Below are positions 15,895 to 24,921 of a DNA stretch of 38,837 bases, one piece after another. Location: the NCBI GenBank assembly GCA_028277445.1, contig JANQGG010000047.1:1-38837 (forward strand), written 5' to 3'. Under the pieces are notes generated by a model. It had not been told where the DNA came from, made no database searches, and saw only the letters and a list, made by a program, of their open reading frames with translations. The position numbers were made by a program, and so were the translations under genes. The stretch comes from Chloroherpetonaceae bacterium (GTDB taxonomy: Bacteria > Bacteroidota > Chlorobiia > Chlorobiales > Chloroherpetonaceae). Every line of letters starts with the position of its first letter. Position 1 is the stretch's first letter.

Positions 15895-16218
15895 ATGACA
15901 CCACATGATTTTTTACCGACGCTAAAGAAGGTTTATTCCGAACTTGCCGCACGTCCTCAAAAGTATTTTTTTCTTGTTTTTCTTGTCCTGGTATTTTTTT
16001 TCGCATTTTTTGGTGATTATGGCATTCTGCAACGGTTAAGGTATGAGTATTTGCATTATAAATACCAAACCGAACTGGAAGAAGCTCGTCAAAAGACGAA
16101 TGAGTTGAACGCCAAAATTCGAAAGGCCGAAGATTTGGAAGAAATTGAACGCGTAGCGCGCGAAAAATATAATTTAACCAAGGATGGTGAAAAGGTCTAC
16201 ATCATCAAATCTAAATAA
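15895..16218 (+). CDS. FtsB/DivIC-like septum formation initiator protein
   Basis: A 107-residue bitopic membrane protein: a short cytoplasmic N-terminus, one hydrophobic helix (FFLVFLVLVFFFAFFGDYGI, about residues 26-45) and a periplasmic coiled coil (KYQTELEEARQKTNELNAKI), ending EEIERVAREKYNLTKDGEKV Y. That last block is the conserved C-terminal signature of the DivIC/FtsB family, which joins FtsL and FtsQ in the division complex. It lies nine bases upstream of ispG, suggesting cotranscription. Confidence 0.88.
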   Translation: MTPHDFLPTLKKVYSELAARPQKYFFLVFLVLVFFFAFFGDYGILQRLRYEYLHYKYQTELEEARQKTNELNAKIRKAEDLEEIERVAREKYNLTKDGEKVYIIKSK

Positions 16219-16227
16219 ACGTCGGTT

Positions 16228-18294
16228 ATGAAAAGCTATACATCAAGTGTTTATAAGTATCGGCGACGCAAAACGATTGAGGTTGGTTTTGGCAAGATCA
16301 GCCTTGGCGGCCACCAACCGATTCGGGTTGAATCGATGGTAACAGCCGATACCATGAACACTGAAGCTGTTGTAAAGCAGTGCAGAGAATTGTACGATGT
16401 GAATTGTGAAATTATTCGTATTACAGCCCCAACGGTCAAAAGCGCAGATAACTTACGCAACATTCGCGATCAGCTTCGTAAAGATGGCATCGATACGCCA
16501 TTGGTTGCCGATATTCACTTTACCCCCAAAGCAGCCATGAAAGCGGTTGAGTTTGTGGAAAATGTCAGGATCAATCCCGGAAACTTTGCCGATAGAAAGT
16601 GGAACCTGGATCGGGATTTAACGGATGATGAGTACAATGCCGAACTTGAACGATTATACAACGAATTCAAACTGCTCGTATTAAAAGCCAAAGAATATGG
16701 CGTTTCGATGCGAATCGGTACTAACCACGGGTCGTTATCCGATAGAATCATGAACCGGTATGGCGATTCGCCGCAGGGTATGGCCGAATCAGCCCTTGAG
16801 TTTGCGCGAATTTGTGAAGATTTGGGCTATCACGATATTTTATTTTCCATGAAATCTTCCAATGTTCGTGTGATGATAGAAGCCTACCGGGTTTTGGTGG
16901 CAAAAGCGGATGCGAGCCTGAAACATGCTTATCCTCTGCATTTAGGCGTTACCGAAGCCGGCGATGGCGATGAAGGTCGTATAAAATCCAGTATGGGGAT
17001 CGGGTCGTTATTGGAAGATGGATTGGGTGATACCATCAGGGTGTCTTTAACGGAAAATCCGGTGCATGAAATACCCATTGGCTATGCAATCGTAAAGAAA
17101 TACAACGACCGATTGTATGTTTCCGGGCAACGGGGGCATGAGCCCATCAATCAGTTAATTGATAATGGAAAAGGCGGCCAAGATGAAGCGCTGCCGTTTG
17201 ATCCGTATGATTTCAAACGATTTCAAACACAGAAAATTGAATTAAACAATCTTTCATGTGGCGGGGATAGCTTGCCGAGGGTTGAAGTGGAAATCAAAGC
17301 GTCCATGGATGATCCTTCAGCCGTGGTTGATGACATTGTTAAGATCAGTCGTTTGGATGACACGGATTCCATTCGAGCTGAAATTTGCGGAATAAATCTA
17401 ACTTCAATCGATCAGTTTAATGCGTTGGAAAGCCAATTAAAGTTGAAAGACATTGCACCGGTATTATCAGTTGGAATAACAGATACGGCTTTAGTTGATG
17501 AGTTAAAAGGACGCGCACCTAAAATACGATTAAATATCCGGGAAGGTGAAATGCTTTCTACGGAATTTTTGACCTCATTTGACCCCGGTACGGCATTGGA
17601 GTTTTGTTTCTTAAAGAAAAACGCGTCAAGCACATCAATAGCCGGCGTGTTGACTAAACTTGCGTTAAAATGCCGCAAAAACAATCTTTTTAATGTGTTC
17701 TTTTCTATTGAAGCTCTTGATAGCGCCTATGCGTACCGCAAGCTTGTTCAAGCCTTTAAAGCCGAAAATCTTGATTATCCGCTGATCATAAGATTTAATG
17801 CCAAGCAGATTCAGGATCGTCAGCAAGTATTGGTTCATAGTTCGATTCAGGCTGGGGCGTTGTTTAGCGATGGTATCGGTGATGCGTTGGCGATAACGTC
17901 GTCATTGAGCTACAATGATGAGATCAATTTTGCCTACAATATTTTGCAAGCCTCCCGCCTGCGTTTGTCGAAAACTGAGTTTATTTCGTGCCCGGGATGT
18001 GGCAGAACGTTGTTTGATTTGGAGAGAACCACCGAAAAGATCAAATCCAGAATATCTCACCTGAAAGGATTGAAAATCGGCATTATGGGTTGCATTGTAA
18101 ATGGCCCCGGTGAAATGGCCGATGCAGATTTTGGTTATGTAGGAACAGGGAATGGCCAAATCAGCCTGTATGTTGGAAAAGAATGCGTACAAAAACACAT
18201 TCCTGAAGCCGAAGCCCTAGACCGACTTGTAGACCTTATCAAAGAACATGGCAAATGGGTTGAACCAAAAGCCACTGAGTATCAAGTTTTATAA
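16228..18294 (+). CDS. ispG: 4-hydroxy-3-methylbut-2-enyl-diphosphate synthase, long form
   Basis: A 688-residue version of IspG (GcpE), the iron-sulfur enzyme that turns methylerythritol cyclodiphosphate into HMBPP in the non-mevalonate isoprenoid pathway. The N-terminal TIM barrel starts GFGKISLGGHQPIRVESMVT; the C-terminal cluster domain has CPGCGRTLFDLE (Cys about 588 and 591) and GIMGCIVNGPGEMADADFGY (Cys about 622), the three Fe-S ligands. The usual bacterial enzyme is about 360-400 residues; here an additional domain of roughly 250 residues sits between barrel and cluster domain, as in Bacteroidota, Chlorobi, Chlamydiae and plants. A strong terminator follows. Confidence 0.97.
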   Translation: MKSYTSSVYKYRRRKTIEVGFGKISLGGHQPIRVESMVTADTMNTEAVVKQCRELYDVNCEIIRITAPTVKSADNLRNIRDQLRKDGIDTPLVADIHFTPKAAMKAVEFVENVRINPGNFADRKWNLDRDLTDDEYNAELERLYNEFKLLVLKAKEYGVSMRIGTNHGSLSDRIMNRYGDSPQGMAESALEFARICEDLGYHDILFSMKSSNVRVMIEAYRVLVAKADASLKHAYPLHLGVTEAGDGDEGRIKSSMGIGSLLEDGLGDTIRVSLTENPVHEIPIGYAIVKKYNDRLYVSGQRGHEPINQLIDNGKGGQDEALPFDPYDFKRFQTQKIELNNLSCGGDSLPRVEVEIKASMDDPSAVVDDIVKISRLDDTDSIRAEICGINLTSIDQFNALESQLKLKDIAPVLSVGITDTALVDELKGRAPKIRLNIREGEMLSTEFLTSFDPGTALEFCFLKKNASSTSIAGVLTKLALKCRKNNLFNVFFSIEALDSAYAYRKLVQAFKAENLDYPLIIRFNAKQIQDRQQVLVHSSIQAGALFSDGIGDALAITSSLSYNDEINFAYNILQASRLRLSKTEFISCPGCGRTLFDLERTTEKIKSRISHLKGLKIGIMGCIVNGPGEMADADFGYVGTGNGQISLYVGKECVQKHIPEAEALDRLVDLIKEHGKWVEPKATEYQVL

Positions 18295-18304
18295 TCTAAA
18301 CCAA

Positions 18305-18335
18305 AAAAGCACAACACGCTAATGTTGTGCTTTTG
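18305..18335. terminator. Intrinsic terminator after ispG
   Basis: AAAAGCACAACA (18305-18316) and TGTTGTGCTTTT (18323-18334) form a twelve-base-pair stem with a six-base loop, ten bases after the ispG stop. A-rich and T-rich flanks would let it work on both strands. Confidence 0.88.
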
Positions 18336-18450
18336 ATGCAATAAGTAGCTTTGGGGGATAGCCACTTTGTATAAAGCCTGAGGGCCGCTTTCGTACCCAG
18401 TGACATATCAAATGTATAAAATGATTATTAATGTAGGTATTAAACTATCT

Positions 18451-18504
18451 ATTAACTAACTTGCATGAGTTTGCTAATGCCTAATTTTAGCTAACATTAG
18501 TTAG
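18451..18504. promoter_or_regulatory. Clustered CTAA/TTAG dyads ahead of the STAND ATPase gene
   Basis: Within 60 bases upstream of ATG 18518 are several related dyads: TTAACTAAC, GCTAATGC, CTAATTTTAG (18481-18490) and CTAACATTAGTTAG (18491-18504), the last with CTAAC/GTTAG arms. Clustered sites of one motif suggest regulator binding, possibly by the BTAD protein encoded opposite; this is inference. Confidence 0.3.
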
Positions 18505-18517
18505 AAAAAAATCAATC

Positions 18518-21133
18518 ATGAGAATTTGGCTTCCTTCGGAGTTGGCGGTACAAAAGTTGGATACAGGGTCTTTAGATCAACTGAGTTTAAGCAGTCCTTT
18601 TTTTATTGGGCGTGAGTCGGAACTCCGCGATTTAACAAAATTGGTATTAGACCCAAAAACATCATTGGTTTCAATTGTTGGTTTAGGAGGAATTGGAAAA
18701 AGCAGGCTGGCGCTTGAAATAGTTAAAAACGTTAAAGGCAAATATCAGGATGGCGTTTATTTTATCTCATTTGCTTCCATCAACAATCCCAATTTAATCT
18801 ATCATCAAATCGCTGATGAATTGCAGCTTGCACCCCATGTGTATTATGACCTTCAAAGGCATTTAAAGGCGTACTTAAAACATAAAAAGTTGCTCATCAT
18901 ACTTGATAACTTTGAATCCTTAATATCAAATTTTGATCAATCTCTGAATGATTTAAGCCGATCGTTACTTAGCGAATTATTGATTGAGCCAAAAGAACTC
19001 AACATTGTGGTTACATCCAGAGAATCGTTGGGAATCCAAAAAGAATATGTTTATGAACTCAAGGGATTGCCTTACCCTAAAAACGACGCTGAAATTCAGA
19101 TAGAACAATATCCGGCTGTTGATTTGTTCATTAATGAAGCCAAACGTTTAAAACCATATTTCAAATATTCTCAAGAAGATATCACACATCTGGCATCTAT
19201 TTGCAAATTTGTCGAAGGTCTTCCGCTTGGCATTAAATTGGCGGCTTCTTGGGTAAAAACGTTGTCTTTAAAAGAAATCTGCGATGAAATGGCCATCAAT
19301 TCAAATTTAGAGGCGGTTTCGATATCCGATATTCCGGCGCGTCATAAGTCGATGGGGGTTGTTTTTGATCAATCCTGGGATAAGCTATCGGAAGAAGAAA
19401 AGAAAACATTGATGGCGTTATCAGTATTTAAAGGCGGGGCATCCAAAGATGCTATTTTAAAATTTGATGATATATCGTTGGTTGTAATATCAAAATTGAT
19501 TGATAAATCGTTGGTGCAGGTTTCATTTATAGATATCAACCAGGTAACTCGATATGATTTACATGAACTCTTAAAACAGTTTGTTAGAGATAAGCTCGAA
19601 AAATTACCGACGTTAAAAGAAAAGCTTTATAGCAATCACAGTAAGTTTTTTTTAGAAAAAGTTGCCAAACAAGCCGCAATTTTGCATTCCGGTGATCAAT
19701 TTCAAGCATTTAAAATTTTTGATCCGGATTTGGAAAATATTCGGCAAGCATGGATATGGGCTGATCAAAACGAGCTTCATGAAGAAATGAATGCCGCAGT
19801 AATGGTATTAGGCTACTTTTATGATAGCCGCGGTTTAATCGTTGAAGGAAGCGGATTATTTGATGAAACAATAGACCGATTGATAAAAAACAGCGCTGCA
19901 AATTTGGAGGCGTCGGAAAATGAACGACTGAAATTTACGTTGTTAAAAAATCTTTTGATTAGGCAGGGATTGCTCTACAGTAGGCTCTCAAAATATTCAA
20001 AAGCAAAACATTATCTTGAAAAGAGTTTGGATATACTCAAGAAAATGCATGGTACTGAGGAAGAAGAAGCATTTTCACTGAATTATTTAGGGCATGTTGA
20101 AATGTTTTTGGGCGATTATCATAATGCCAAAATTCATTGCGAAAAAGCATTACGTGTCAGAAAAAATGCGGGTGATTTAATCGGATCGGCCGATGTGCTC
20201 ATCAATATTGGATTCGGGGCACTGTTACTTGGGGATTTTTATGAAGCAAAAGCAATTGCTGAAGAGATTGTTCAAATATCCTTAAAAAAACGATATAAAC
20301 GAGGATTGGCTATTGGATTGGGCTCATTAGGAATCGTCGGATTGCATCTGGGCGATTTTGAATCCGCCAAGAATGATCTCGAGCGAAGTTTAAAACTTTG
20401 TAAGGAAATTAATTTGAATTGGTTTGAGCCATGGTTTCAAACGCATTATGCCGAAGTTTTATTTGATTTCGGGCATATAAAACAAGCGTTAAATGAATCA
20501 TACCAGGCCAAAGAATCTATTAAAATCATTGGCGATCAATTCAGGCTCATCTATGTGAAAAATAATCTGGCAAAAATCTTAATTCACACAAGCCAGTACG
20601 ATGAGGCCTATCGTCATGCGTTTGAAGCCCATGAAATGGCCAAAGATATCCAACATGCCTATGGCGAAATTGCTTCATGTGATCTTATAGCGAAATTGGC
20701 ATTAATAAAAGGGCTTTACGATGAAGCGGAGAAATATTGCTCAGAGGCAATGCAAAATATTGAAAAGTTTAAGCAAAAAAGTATCCTCAGCAGCATTTTG
20801 CGTACAAAAGCTCAAGTGAAAAATCATGAAAATAAATCTGAAGTAACACATGACTTGTTGAAGCAATCTATTTCTAACGCACTAGAAATTGGGGAAATGC
20901 CTGAAGCTTTAAGTTCAATGTTCGTTTTAAGTAAGATATTACTTGAAGAAAATGCTGAACATAAAAGTGCCAATCTGCTTGAAATCATCAATGGATTTAA
21001 TTCAGCGCCATTTTGGGTAAAGAAAAAGACGCATCAATTACTATCTCAAATCCGCCAAACAAAAACACCCGAAATAAAAAAGGTGAAATTAAACAAGCCA
21101 ATTAATGAACTCATCGATGATATTATGAGCTAA
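18518..21133 (+). CDS. STAND/NB-ARC-type ATPase with TPR-like repeats
   Basis: An 871-residue protein. Residues 28-40 hold the FFIGRESELRDL lead-in typical of signalling ATPases; Walker A is GLGGIGKS (55-62), Walker B LLIILDNFE (125-133), the sensor NIVVTSRESLG, and EGLPLGIKLAASW is the NB-ARC 'GLPL' motif. A winged-helix region (DQSWDKLSEEEKKTLMALSV) follows, ending near ELLKQFVRDKL. From about 380 on are TPR-like helical hairpins (SKAKHYLEKSLDILKKM, YHNAKIHCEKALRVRKNAG). MalT-like and SARP-associated ATPases share this plan but carry a DNA-binding domain; none is seen here. The ATPase probably acts as an oligomerising switch with a partner regulator. Convergent with the BTAD gene, four bases apart. 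Confidence 0.85.
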   Translation: MRIWLPSELAVQKLDTGSLDQLSLSSPFFIGRESELRDLTKLVLDPKTSLVSIVGLGGIGKSRLALEIVKNVKGKYQDGVYFISFASINNPNLIYHQIADELQLAPHVYYDLQRHLKAYLKHKKLLIILDNFESLISNFDQSLNDLSRSLLSELLIEPKELNIVVTSRESLGIQKEYVYELKGLPYPKNDAEIQIEQYPAVDLFINEAKRLKPYFKYSQEDITHLASICKFVEGLPLGIKLAASWVKTLSLKEICDEMAINSNLEAVSISDIPARHKSMGVVFDQSWDKLSEEEKKTLMALSVFKGGASKDAILKFDDISLVVISKLIDKSLVQVSFIDINQVTRYDLHELLKQFVRDKLEKLPTLKEKLYSNHSKFFLEKVAKQAAILHSGDQFQAFKIFDPDLENIRQAWIWADQNELHEEMNAAVMVLGYFYDSRGLIVEGSGLFDETIDRLIKNSAANLEASENERLKFTLLKNLLIRQGLLYSRLSKYSKAKHYLEKSLDILKKMHGTEEEEAFSLNYLGHVEMFLGDYHNAKIHCEKALRVRKNAGDLIGSADVLINIGFGALLLGDFYEAKAIAEEIVQISLKKRYKRGLAIGLGSLGIVGLHLGDFESAKNDLERSLKLCKEINLNWFEPWFQTHYAEVLFDFGHIKQALNESYQAKESIKIIGDQFRLIYVKNNLAKILIHTSQYDEAYRHAFEAHEMAKDIQHAYGEIASCDLIAKLALIKGLYDEAEKYCSEAMQNIEKFKQKSILSSILRTKAQVKNHENKSEVTHDLLKQSISNALEIGEMPEALSSMFVLSKILLEENAEHKSANLLEIINGFNSAPFWVKKKTHQLLSQIRQTKTPEIKKVKLNKPINELIDDIMS

Positions 21134-21137
21134 CCGA

Positions 21138-22685
21138 TTAGTGTTTGAGGACAAACTGATCGTATAGCCTTATAAATGAAGGGGAAGGTCCGCACCCAAA
21201 CTCTTCTTTGAGCATTTCACGATAAGTTTCGTAGTATTTCGTTGCCATTGCTTTTTTCCCCAATAATCCTGACAGACGAATGGCGCTTTGATAGCCATAA
21301 TCATCTATAGGGTTGATCTTGATCAACTCTTCCATGAGCGCTAAGGCATCTTCATACATACGATCTTCTTCGAGAAGATTGCCATAATGTTGAATGCATT
21401 TTTCCAATAACTTTTTAAAGTCATCTCTCTTTTCGGCGATCCAGTCATCGGAAAATTCAACTAAAAAGTCATCGAGATATAATGATTTGGCATGGTTAAA
21501 ATGATTGTACGCATTTTCAATATTGCCTTTACGTTCATCTGCAATGCCATTTTCCACAGTGGTTTGAAAATCAATCCAATCAATCCAAATTAAATTGGTA
21601 TTGACAGTGTACAATCCTTCATTGGTTGTAATTAATTCCGGCGATCGCATCAGCTTTCGAATAGAGGAAAGCGTAACGTGAAACGAATTGTTTAATTTTT
21701 TTTGATCGTGAGTTTCCGGCCAAATTTTATCTATAATTTTATCTTTTATGCACTGAGAAGGTTTACTTAAAAGAAGATATAAAAAGAGCTTTCTGGCTTT
21801 TTCGGATTGCCAATCGCTTTTGCTTAACGAGTCGGTTTCTTGATCCAGATAAACGCGCATATTTCCGAATCCATATAACCGAATTGATTTTTCTTGGGGT
21901 GTTTCAACGTTTAAAATGGTCTGCTGATTGTTTTCATAAAGCTTTGAAAACAGATTTTTAAAGGCTAGTTCTCTTTTTTTTAGATTCAATTCAGATGCAA
22001 TATCCAGTGAACGTTTGTGAAGCAATTGCGATTTATCAGTTTTTACATCACACACGATAGCGCCGCGATGCAGAAACATCATTTCGTTGAATTTTCCGAT
22101 TTTTTTTGAATGAACAGCGGCATCTTCAAACAAAAACTGAGCAGCCTGACATTGCCCTTCTGCCTTAGCAATTTCGGCTTTAACTTCTAAATGCCCTTCC
22201 ACCATATGAAAAAATAATTCTTCAGAAAAATTCTGCTCGACAAAATGAAGCAAGCTTCGAGCTTTATGAGGCAGGTTTTCGCGGGAAAGAATAATAATTT
22301 TATAAAACTCAAATGCGGCTTGCAGCACTCTTGCATGAACCCCGGTAAGCGTAGCTTTGGCTTCATCTATATGCTTTAAAGCATCATTGTATTGTTTTTT
22401 TTCGATATAATACTCCGTCATAACCTGGAATAAGCATAAGAGTAACTCCGGGTTTGAGAGTTCTATGAATAGATGATGGCATTTTTGGAACTCGGATTCA
22501 ATGTCAGTTTCATCTAAATAAAATGAGGTTAAAGCATGACCGTATAAGGCATGATGATAGAAGGAATCTGATGAGTACAAAACATCCTTTGTGCTGGTTT
22601 TTTGGAGTATCTCCTCGAAGATATGTCGGGCTTCAATTATTTTTCCTTGTTGAAGCAATTTTTTTGCAGAGTAAATACTCTTCAC
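21138..22685 (-). CDS. BTAD-domain (SARP-like) transcriptional regulator with N-terminal TPR region
   Basis: A 515-residue protein. Residues 1-255 are helical TPR-like hairpins (QGKIIEARHIFEEIL, KKQYNDALKHIDEA). Residues about 267-365 are an OmpR-like winged helix: SIRLYGFGNMRVYL, WQSEKARKLFLYLLLSKPSQ, then IIDKIWPETHDQKKLNNSFH VTLSSIRK. Residues 366-515 form a bacterial transcriptional activator domain (LYLDDFLVEFSDDWIAEKRD, then YETYREMLKEEFGCGPSPSF). Normal SARP proteins have the DNA-binding domain first; here it is placed after an N-terminal helical sensor. Start is GTG 22685 with a weak ribosome site. The neighbouring convergent ATPase supplies the STAND module that large SARPs carry in the same chain. 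Confidence 0.85.
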   Translation of the reverse strand: MKSIYSAKKLLQQGKIIEARHIFEEILQKTSTKDVLYSSDSFYHHALYGHALTSFYLDETDIESEFQKCHHLFIELSNPELLLCLFQVMTEYYIEKKQYNDALKHIDEAKATLTGVHARVLQAAFEFYKIIILSRENLPHKARSLLHFVEQNFSEELFFHMVEGHLEVKAEIAKAEGQCQAAQFLFEDAAVHSKKIGKFNEMMFLHRGAIVCDVKTDKSQLLHKRSLDIASELNLKKRELAFKNLFSKLYENNQQTILNVETPQEKSIRLYGFGNMRVYLDQETDSLSKSDWQSEKARKLFLYLLLSKPSQCIKDKIIDKIWPETHDQKKLNNSFHVTLSSIRKLMRSPELITTNEGLYTVNTNLIWIDWIDFQTTVENGIADERKGNIENAYNHFNHAKSLYLDDFLVEFSDDWIAEKRDDFKKLLEKCIQHYGNLLEEDRMYEDALALMEELIKINPIDDYGYQSAIRLSGLLGKKAMATKYYETYREMLKEEFGCGPSPSFIRLYDQFVLKH

Positions 22686-22823
22686 GGATGAGAGATCAAA
22701 ATGTTAAAGACGAAAGAAATTTCTAAAAATGCCTTGGTAAAATTAGAAGATAAGTTTAAAAACCATATTTTAAAATTGCTCTAATATGATAGCAAATGTA
22801 ACAAAAAACTCAATCCACATTCC

Positions 22824-23588
22824 ATGGCATACATTCTAATAACTGGGGCATCGTCCGGTATTGGCGAAATTTTTGCCAATGAATATGCAAGACGGGGAAA
22901 CAACCTGATATTAGTTGCCCGAAGTGAAGATAAACTGCAGGCCATTGCAAAAAGACTTTGGGAAGAAAGAAATGTTGAGGTCATTGTTCTAACGAAGGAT
23001 TTATCGAAACCAGAAAGCGCTAGTGAAGTTTTTGAATTTTGCAGGTCCAATGATTATGACATTGAATTATTGATCAATAATGCCGGGTTTGGTATGATAA
23101 AGGATTTCCAGAATCAGGATATGAATAGAATTGAGCAAATGTTGCAGTTGAACATTTGTAATTTGGTGAAATTAACCCATTTGTTTTTACCTCAACTGAT
23201 TAAACGAAATAAAGGCGGCGTTATTAATGTTGCTTCAACGGCTGCCTTTCAGCCGGTACCTTATATGACGGCTTATGCGGCTTCAAAAGCGTTTGTATTA
23301 AGTTTTTCGATTGGTTTGAAAGAAGAACTAAAAGGATCGAACGTTAAAGTTATGGCATTATGTCCAGGAGGAACCGACACGGCGTTTTTTGATACGGCAG
23401 ACTATGAACGTTCAAAACTCATGATTCCTCTCGATAAACCTGAAGATGTTGTTAAAACAGCCATTGAGCGTTTTAGAAAAGGGGATAGTTTTGTGATAAC
23501 GGGTTTGGCCAATAAACTGTTGATACATATTCAACGCTTTTTACCGAGAGATGTGGTAACAAAAGTAGCCGGCAAGCTATTTAAATGA
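22824..23588 (+). CDS. Short-chain dehydrogenase/reductase
   Basis: A 254-residue classical SDR enzyme with the cofactor motif TGASSGIG (residues 7-14), the NNAG motif (85-88), Ser138 and the catalytic YAASK (Tyr151, Lys155). The residues RSEDKL after the second strand begin with Arg, which favours NADPH. The family reduces or oxidises diverse carbonyls and alcohols; the substrate is not identifiable. It resembles DltE/YqjQ-like cytoplasmic SDRs with a hydrophobic C-terminal extension (LANKLLIHIQRFLPRDVVTK). It is divergent from the BTAD regulator, with a 138-base gap that could hold two promoters. Confidence 0.92.
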   Translation: MAYILITGASSGIGEIFANEYARRGNNLILVARSEDKLQAIAKRLWEERNVEVIVLTKDLSKPESASEVFEFCRSNDYDIELLINNAGFGMIKDFQNQDMNRIEQMLQLNICNLVKLTHLFLPQLIKRNKGGVINVASTAAFQPVPYMTAYAASKAFVLSFSIGLKEELKGSNVKVMALCPGGTDTAFFDTADYERSKLMIPLDKPEDVVKTAIERFRKGDSFVITGLANKLLIHIQRFLPRDVVTKVAGKLFK

Positions 23589-23609
23589 CATATTTTTAAT
23601 ACGATATTT

Positions 23610-23637
23610 TTGATTTAAAAATAATATAACTTATATT
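23610..23637 (+). promoter_or_regulatory. Possible promoter for the tRNA cluster
   Basis: TTGATT (23610-23615) and TATATT (23632-23637) with a 16-base spacer lie 27 bases before the first tRNA. Placement fits, but the match is only moderate. Confidence 0.35.
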
Positions 23638-23663
23638 CAAAGCCCGTTTTTTTTATTGAAAGT

Positions 23664-23736
23664 GCTGGTGTAGCTCAATTGGTAGAGCAGCTGATTTGTA
23701 ATCAGCAGGTTGCGGGTTCGAGTCCCATCACCAGCT
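23664..23736 (+). tRNA. tRNA-Thr (anticodon TGT)
   Basis: Acceptor arms GCTGGTG and CACCAGC pair perfectly; the D arm, the anticodon stem GCTGA/TCAGC with loop TTTGTAA, and the TTCGAGT T loop are all present. CCA is not encoded. First of four tRNAs in a row ahead of secE. Confidence 0.95.
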
Positions 23737-23748
23737 CGTTAGAGTTTG

Positions 23749-23831
23749 GGGTAGGTAGCGAAGTGGTTAAACGCAACAGACTGTAAATCTGTCGACTGAT
23801 GTCTTCGGAGGTTCGAATCCTTCCCTACCCA
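23749..23831 (+). tRNA. tRNA-Tyr (anticodon GTA)
   Basis: GGGTAGG pairs with CCTACCC; the anticodon stem ACAGA/TCTGT closes the loop CTGTAAA, giving anticodon GTA. The long variable arm is as expected for a bacterial tRNA-Tyr, giving 83 bases. Confidence 0.95.
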
Positions 23832-23845
23832 CACTTGTGATCGCT

Positions 23846-23918
<73 letters not shown>

Positions 23919-23945
23919 CTCCATATACTGGTTTGTTTATAAACT

Positions 23946-24018
23946 ACGTCAGTGGCTCAATTGGTAGAGCAGCGGTCTCCAAAACCGCAGGTTGGGGGTT
24001 CGAGTCCCTCCTGACGTG
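23946..24018 (+). tRNA. tRNA-Trp (anticodon CCA)
   Basis: ACGTCAG pairs with CTGACGT; anticodon stem GCGGT/ACCGC with loop CTCCAAA gives CCA. It lies 33 bases before secE, the usual trp-tRNA to secE order in bacteria. A CCA anticodon reads TGG, in keeping with TGA as a stop in this genome. Confidence 0.95.
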
Positions 24019-24051
24019 CTTACATACATTATTTAATGCGTTTTAAATTCA

Positions 24052-24243
24052 ATGGGTATTACTGATAAAGTCGTTAAGTATTACAATGATGTGGTCACGG
24101 AGATGAAAAAAGTAACCTGGCCAACACAACAAGAGCTTAAGGATGCGACTATAGTAGTTTTGGTGGTTGCGGGTATTTTGTCTGTTTTTACATTCAGTGT
24201 AGATTGGTTTATTAATGCAGTCATCAAGCAATTTCTAAATTAG
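24052..24243 (+). CDS. secE: Preprotein translocase subunit SecE
   Basis: A 63-residue protein of the single-span SecE form: amphipathic helix KVVKYYNDVVTEMKKVTWPT with the invariant TWP, then one membrane helix (IVVLVVAGILSVFTFSVDWF). It clamps SecY in the Sec translocon. It heads the secE-nusG-ribosomal protein series, 15 bases before nusG. Confidence 0.97.
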   Translation: MGITDKVVKYYNDVVTEMKKVTWPTQQELKDATIVVLVVAGILSVFTFSVDWFINAVIKQFLN

Positions 24244-24258
24244 ATTTCCTCTGTTTTT

Positions 24259-24876
24259 ATGGTTGAGCAAGAAGAATTAGATGAATCGGGTCATGAAGAA
24301 AAACAAGCCCAAGAGCCTGAAATCGAAAAGAAAAGGCTTCCGGGGGTAATGTGGTATGCAGTGCGAACGTATTCCGGCCATGAGCGTAAGGTAAAAGAGG
24401 CAATTGATAAAGAGATTGAAAAGTATGGTATTCAGGACAAAATGCCGACGGTTTATATCCCTTATGAGCGTTTTGTTGAAGTGAAAGACGGTAAAAAGAA
24501 AAGCAGAATGAAAAACGCTTTTCCGGGTTACATCTTGGTTGAAATGATTTTGGATAAGCAAACGAAAAGTGTTGTGATGGATGCACCCTCTATTATTGGT
24601 TTTCTGGGTGTTGATGATCAACCCACGCCGTTAAGACCAGATGAGATTAAGCGTTTGCTTGAGCCTGAACAGGATCAGGAACGAAAATCCGTTGAAAAAG
24701 CGCCTTTTGAAGTCGGGGGTGCGGTTAAGATCATTGATGGGCCGTTTAGCTCTCTAACAGGAGTCGTTCAGGAAGTGAATACTGAAAAGATGAAAGTTAA
24801 AGTTATGATTAACTTTTTTGGCCGCAGTACGCCTACAGAAGTTGATTTTTCACAAGTTAAGTTGGTTGCTTCGTAA
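24259..24876 (+). CDS. nusG: Transcription antitermination factor NusG
   Basis: A 205-residue NusG. The NGN domain starts VMWYAVRTYSGHERKVKEAI and includes FPGYILVEM; the C-terminal KOW domain is FEVGGAVKIIDGPFSSLTGV. The N-terminus has about 30 extra acidic residues before the NGN domain. NusG binds the RNA polymerase clamp and links transcription to ribosomes and Rho. Confidence 0.97.
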   Translation: MVEQEELDESGHEEKQAQEPEIEKKRLPGVMWYAVRTYSGHERKVKEAIDKEIEKYGIQDKMPTVYIPYERFVEVKDGKKKSRMKNAFPGYILVEMILDKQTKSVVMDAPSIIGFLGVDDQPTPLRPDEIKRLLEPEQDQERKSVEKAPFEVGGAVKIIDGPFSSLTGVVQEVNTEKMKVKVMINFFGRSTPTEVDFSQVKLVAS

Positions 24877-24921
24877 AGAAGCGCAAAAAGTATTTTAGTC
24901 ACATTTGGATTATAAGTTGAA

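Noticed and set aside
18518-22685. STAND ATPase locus as an antiphage Avs-type defence system
   Set aside because: No nuclease, protease or other effector domain is visible at either end of the ATPase, and the neighbour is a transcription regulator.
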